Positions 60,460 to 64,000 of a stretch of DNA of 64,000 nt are shown one piece after another. The notes beneath the pieces are model-generated. The model did no database searches, was not told where the DNA came from, and saw nothing but the letters and a program-made list of their open reading frames with translations. The stretch's first letter is position 1. Every line of letters begins with the position of its first letter. The position numbers and the translations under genes were made by a program. The stretch spans positions 62,001-126,000 of the forward strand of contig NZ_FNKP01000004.1 in assembly GCF_900099835.1 (NCBI RefSeq), in the 5' to 3' direction. This DNA is from Paraburkholderia fungorum. Its GTDB lineage: Bacteria; Pseudomonadota; Gammaproteobacteria; Burkholderiales; Burkholderiaceae.

Positions 60460-62658
60460 ATGCCATTCAGAAAATTGTCTGCCGATCCCACCGCCGCGGC
60501 TGGAACCAACCGCAATTCGCAATTCCAGCGGACTCGTCAGGCGTTTTTTCTTGCTCTCGCGCTCACAGTGGTCGCGCCAACGCTTTTTCTGGGCCTGCTC
60601 GGCTGGCAGGACTGGGAGGGCCGGCTCCGCGCTGCGCGAGACACGACTGAACGCTCCACATACATCGCCGAAGAGCATGCTCAAAAAATTTTCGACATCA
60701 ACGCGGCGCTGGCCGAGCGCGTGCTGGACACGCTCAGCGATCAAGCCGACGCTCCGTCAGACCGGCTGCGCAGAGATCGGCCGTTCTACGACTATCTGAA
60801 CCGGCTCGTGCAGGGCTACCGGCAGGTCGATGCGCTGTCGGTCTGGATGGCGAACGGCCTGCTTGGTGCGACCAGCGTCGTCTATCCGGCGCCGGACCTG
60901 AACATCGCCGACCGGTCCGACTTCAAAGAAGCCGTGGCCGGCACCGACCAGTTATACGTGTCCGGGCCGATGAAAGGTCGCGTCACCGGAAGATCGACCT
61001 TCAATGTGATGAAGCGTGACGTGCGGCCGGACGGTACCTTTGCGGGCCTCGTTTCGATCTCGATGTCAGCGGACTATTTCGAGCACTTTTACCGCCAGCT
61101 TGCGGATGAGCACCCAGTCACGATCGGGCTGATTCGCAGCGATGGCGCGGTTCTCGCATGGTCGCGCAACGCAGGCCCGCGGCCGGAACGCATTGCCCGC
61201 GATACACCGTTCTTCAAAATGCTCGCGAGTGGTCAGGAAGCCGGACTGGTCCAGATGGTCTCGAGCGTCGACGGCGAAGAGAAGATCCTCGGGTTCCGCC
61301 GCGTCGGCGCCTATAACGTGTATGCGAGCGCCGGAATCCCGCTAGCCTCGATCCGCTCGGCGTGGCTCGCGCGCTTCAGGACGCTCGCGATTGCCACGGC
61401 GCTCCCGTCGAGCGCACTGTTCATCCTGATCCTGTTCTCTCTGAGGCGCCTGCGAGTCGAAGAGCGGCTGTGGCTGCACGCCGAAGAAGAATCGGTGAAG
61501 CGGGCTGCCGCCGAAGCCGCAGCGAAGGAAAGTCAACGGCTAGAAGCGCTCGGCAACATGGTGGCGCTGGTCGCGCATGACTTCAATAATCTGCTGATGT
61601 CGATCCTCGGATACGCGCATGCGGCTTCGCGTGCAGCAAACGCCCAGCATTCCGACCTGCTTGACCGCATCGTGAAGACCGTGCAGCGGGGCCAAACCCT
61701 CACCCGGAAACTGCTATCGGTCAGCAGAAAGCTTCCCGTACGTCCCGAGAAGCTGACGGTCGCCGACTGGTCGCGTAACGTCGATCTTCTGCGCTCCGCC
61801 GTAGGCGTCGGGATAGAGATCGAACTGACGCTGCAGGAACGCCTGTGGGAGTGTCACGTGGATCAGGCGGAGCTCGAATTGGCCCTGCTCAACATCGCCA
61901 TCAACGCTCGGGACGCAATGAATGGCCGGGGCCAACTCTCCATTCATATCTCCAACGTCGACGCGCAGTTCGACCCTGCCACAGCCCCAGCGCAATTCGT
62001 GAGAATCGATCTCACCGACAGCGGTCCGGGGATTGACGAAGCGACAGCTGCACGGGCTTTCGATCCGTTTTTTTCAACCAAGCCGGCCGGCCGGAGTACG
62101 GGCCTCGGACTGGCACAGGTACGCTCATTCTGCGAACTCTCCGGTGGTTATAGCAGCATCGCGGCCGCGCCGACCGCTGGCACGACGGTCAGCCTTTTTC
62201 TGCCCCGCACAGACGGTCAGGCCTTGCAGCCTCTTAGCAAGCCAGCGGCAGCGGCGAACACGAGCACACCGGATAGGCCCATCAGGATGCTGCTTGTGGA
62301 GGATGACGAAACGGTTGCCGATGCGCAGACGGCAATGTTCTCGGCACTGGGCTACGAGGTGAGACATGCGGCCACAGCGGACGAGGCTTACCTGCTGCTC
62401 GTCCCGCCGCATCCTTTCCAGGTAGTTATCTCCGATGTACAGATGCCGGGGAAGCTGAATGGCGTTGATTTGGCCGAGCACCTGCAAACCAGTCAACCGG
62501 AGCTTCCCTTGCTGATGCTGACCGGATTTGTCGATCAGGCCGAGCGGCTCAGGGCGCTCGGCCTGCCCGCGTTTCTCAAGCCGGTCATCGACCTCGCCGC
62601 AATGGACGAATGGATTCGCCGGCGCGTCGGGGCAATCTCGACCACGAAGAGATCCTGA
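60460..62658 (+). CDS. Hybrid sensor histidine kinase with periplasmic Cache-like sensor
   Basis: With the start at ATG 60460 (an in-frame TTG lies 18 bases upstream) the protein has 732 residues. Helices at about 25-47 and 305-330 enclose a periplasmic double-Cache-like domain (DRSDFKEAVAGTDQLYVSGP). Then come a HisKA with LVAHDFNNLLMSILGY (His about 376), an HATPase with NIAINARDAMNGRGQLS and GRSTGLGLAQV, and a receiver (RMLLVEDDETVAD, phospho-acceptor Asp in VVISDVQMPG, Lys in AFLKPV). The AHDFNN-type H-box is of the NtrB/hybrid class. It senses an external ligand; no partner regulator is adjacent. Confidence 0.88.
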   Translation: MPFRKLSADPTAAAGTNRNSQFQRTRQAFFLALALTVVAPTLFLGLLGWQDWEGRLRAARDTTERSTYIAEEHAQKIFDINAALAERVLDTLSDQADAPSDRLRRDRPFYDYLNRLVQGYRQVDALSVWMANGLLGATSVVYPAPDLNIADRSDFKEAVAGTDQLYVSGPMKGRVTGRSTFNVMKRDVRPDGTFAGLVSISMSADYFEHFYRQLADEHPVTIGLIRSDGAVLAWSRNAGPRPERIARDTPFFKMLASGQEAGLVQMVSSVDGEEKILGFRRVGAYNVYASAGIPLASIRSAWLARFRTLAIATALPSSALFILILFSLRRLRVEERLWLHAEEESVKRAAAEAAAKESQRLEALGNMVALVAHDFNNLLMSILGYAHAASRAANAQHSDLLDRIVKTVQRGQTLTRKLLSVSRKLPVRPEKLTVADWSRNVDLLRSAVGVGIEIELTLQERLWECHVDQAELELALLNIAINARDAMNGRGQLSIHISNVDAQFDPATAPAQFVRIDLTDSGPGIDEATAARAFDPFFSTKPAGRSTGLGLAQVRSFCELSGGYSSIAAAPTAGTTVSLFLPRTDGQALQPLSKPAAAANTSTPDRPIRMLLVEDDETVADAQTAMFSALGYEVRHAATADEAYLLLVPPHPFQVVISDVQMPGKLNGVDLAEHLQTSQPELPLLMLTGFVDQAERLRALGLPAFLKPVIDLAAMDEWIRRRVGAISTTKRS

Positions 62659-62888
62659 TACCACGCCGGTCGCGGCGCCTTCCTTGAGCTACTCATGTTC
62701 CCGGGCCCTGGGCTCTGCAGTTTGTCTTGGCCGTGCAGAAAGGTTTTTGCGCGGTTCGCATCTCTGCATACCCGCAGGACCTAGGCCACCACTTCCTTAA
62801 CAGAACCTTAAGCGCAAAAAGAGTTGCAGACGTGTATGTTTTGCGCATCTTTTGTCTGGCGGGCGAGTGCGGACTCGCGCACACTCAC

Positions 62889-62956
62889 AACCCTCTCAGG
62901 TTATAGCCGCCTCGAGCTGATAACCTTTCAAGGCCGATGTAAATCGGCCTTTTTTT
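62889..62956 (+). ncRNA. Small RNA candidate B with CCUC loop
   Basis: The stem AGGTTAT-AGC / GCT-G-ATAACCT (62898-62926) exposes a loop CGCCTCGA. An exact 8-bp terminator stem AGGCCGAT / ATCGGCCT (62931-62950) with seven Ts ends the RNA at about 62,956. A CACACT -10-like box at 62880-62885 predicts a start near 62,889 (ACCCTCTCAGG). The expected length is about 67 nucleotides. It shares its 5' end, loop word and design with the locus at 51,491. Confidence 0.6.
62931..62956 (+). terminator. Rho-independent terminator of RNA candidate B
   Basis: A perfect 8-bp stem with a GTAA loop and seven Ts. Confidence 0.88.
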
Positions 62957-62972
62957 CTTTTCGCGGAAACGT

Positions 62973-63050
62973 CTTCAAGCTCATCGCCGGAATGCGGTCT
63001 GGCATTCATCTGCCTGGAAGCGGCCACTTGCCAATGCGTCTTCCCGACCC
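62973..63050 (+). repeat. Dispersed repeat, copy 2
   Basis: The second copy of the segment at 56,591-56,670, starting 16 bases after the RNA B terminator. Confidence 0.7.
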
Positions 63051-63407
63051 CCAGCGGCCACTAGCCGCGTCAGATGGCGGCCGCCTGATCCTGCACTGCA
63101 GCCGGCCATCTGGTGTGCACGTAGGATTGGTCCATCCGGCTGGTGCAGCTGAATCGATTATTTGCTTAAGACAGGGTCACCATGAAATGCTTTGGCAGGT
63201 ATCCTTTTCTGTCTCGCATCCCGTTTTCCGCCATCGCGAGAAAAAAGGTTTCGGTGTAGCAGTGGCTCTCTCAGGGGCGCTGCGTGTGTTAGGGGCGGCC
63301 TTCACGGCTGCCCTCCTTTTTGCATCGGCTTGGACCGATGCCCCGGATCCCGTCCGTCACCACGCCGTTATGCGAGCCTTGGCCTGCGGGGCGACAAGGG
63401 AGGAAAC

Positions 63408-63689
63408 ATGAGCAGACCCAAGCTGCTCTTTGCGAAAGCGGCTATACGCCGATGCAAGAGCGTTCCAGCGACGCGATCCGATTACCGCATGTACGTCAGC
63501 TATCGCGCGAACCGTTCGGGCTCGTTTCTGGGTGAGCTGAAAGTGGTCCGGATGACGGACGACCGGCTGCTGTTTCCCTTCGACGGCGCACCCTCCATCG
63601 GCCCATTTGCAACACCGGCCGAGGCCCGCGAAGCGGCAGTCAGCAAGGGCGAGGAGATCATCTCGCTGGACCTGGAAAATCCGGAATAA
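63408..63689 (+). CDS. DUF6723-like small protein
   Basis: The 93-residue product starts at ATG 63408 with an AGGGAGG site four bases upstream. It reads like the small Burkholderiaceae family DUF6723: YRMYVSYRANRSGSFLGELK, then ATPAEAREAAVSKGEEI. The function is unknown. The family name is recalled, not checked. Confidence 0.65.
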   Translation: MSRPKLLFAKAAIRRCKSVPATRSDYRMYVSYRANRSGSFLGELKVVRMTDDRLLFPFDGAPSIGPFATPAEAREAAVSKGEEIISLDLENPE

Positions 63690-63780
63690 TAGTGACGCTG
63701 GCAAGCGGTTCGGATTAGCCGCCGCGAAAGCCAGCGAATGTCGCATAAAGCGATGTGGCTCCCACCCACCGAGGATCTCC

Positions 63781-64000
63781 TTGACACTTTCGGACTTCAT
63801 CGAAGCAAATCTCGACATCCTGATCAAGGACTGGATGGACTATGCCAGGATAGTGGGACCAAAGGGCTGTCGTATGACCGACGAGCAGCTGCGCGATTCA
63901 GCGCGCGATCTGCTGGTCGGGATCGCTGCCAACATTCGCGAACCGCAAGATGCCGGACAGCAGATAGCGAAATCGCGCGGCGAGTGGATTGCTCCGGATC
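63781..64000 (+). CDS. RsbRD-type sensor protein, 5' part (cut by window end)
   Basis: The frame begins at TTG 63781 with AGGA five bases upstream and stays open to the window end. The 73 visible residues (LTLSDFIEANLDILIKDWMD, then MTDEQLRDSARDLLVGIAAN and AKSRGEW) match the N-terminal domain of the kinase at 46,308 almost position by position. It is probably another soluble histidine kinase with the same sensor domain. Confidence 0.75.
   Translation, partial: MTLSDFIEANLDILIKDWMDYARIVGPKGCRMTDEQLRDSARDLLVGIAANIREPQDAGQQIAKSRGEWIAPD

Larger units (their letters stand above)
62659..63407. other. Gap between hybrid kinase and DUF6723-like gene
   Basis: Besides the RNA candidate at 62,889 and a dispersed repeat at 62,973 (both listed), no gene is supported. 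Confidence 0.4.

Overview
The window looks like a chromosome or megaplasmid segment from Paraburkholderia or a close relative (Burkholderia sensu lato). The evidence is a GC-rich sequence, a typical acdS/acdR pair with all ACC-deaminase active-site residues, a homodimeric AceE, a gabR/gabT/gabD locus, a Burkholderia-type porin, a phasin, Mn-catalase and hemerythrin stress genes, DUF2934 and DUF6723-like small proteins, and many decayed insertion sequences. No rRNA, tRNA, CRISPR array or replication origin was seen.

Layout. (1) 1-11,664, minus strand: one tightly packed operon. It starts with two family-5 peptide-type substrate-binding proteins, then a complete Dpp/Opp-type ABC transporter, an MmgE/PrpD enzyme, two class-A beta-lactamase-fold serine hydrolases without signal peptides, and an M14 metallopeptidase cut by the window edge. 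It looks like an import-and-hydrolyse pathway for a peptide-like compound. (2) 12,058-16,520: ACC deaminase followed by an orphan pyruvate dehydrogenase E1, with the Lrp-type regulator acdR divergent. (3) 16,521-21,478: the GABA module gabT-gabD with divergent gabR, and a possible 17-codon gene ending in a strong terminator. (4) 21,860-37,600: an insertion-sequence graveyard (IS6, IS110, IS1182, IS4, IS3) that truncates a LysR gene. Intact islands within it are a CheB-like methylesterase, a metallophosphoesterase, and a porin/MFS/IclR uptake unit. (5) 37,650-53,500: stress and signalling genes (HAD phosphatase, RecQ-type helicase, phasin, hemerythrin, Mn catalase, two small hydrophilic proteins, a histidine kinase, three receiver proteins or domains, a GlsB-type membrane protein) among decayed genes. 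(6) 53,524-56,164: an IS3 and an IS110 element. (7) 56,900-64,000: a UvrA2-type ATPase, a LysR remnant, a small lipoprotein, a hybrid histidine kinase, a DUF6723-like protein, and the start of a kinase whose N-terminal domain matches the one at 46.3 kb.

The less expected signals are: three short terminator-ended loci (near 48.9, 51.5 and 62.9 kb) that each fold a hairpin exposing CCUC, likely paralogous small RNAs; the acdS-aceE pairing, which could channel 2-oxobutyrate; the twin cytoplasmic beta-lactamase-fold enzymes inside a peptide-transport operon; and a cluster of TTGACC half-sites between the porin and the MFS transporter. All calls come from reading the sequence; no database search was run.
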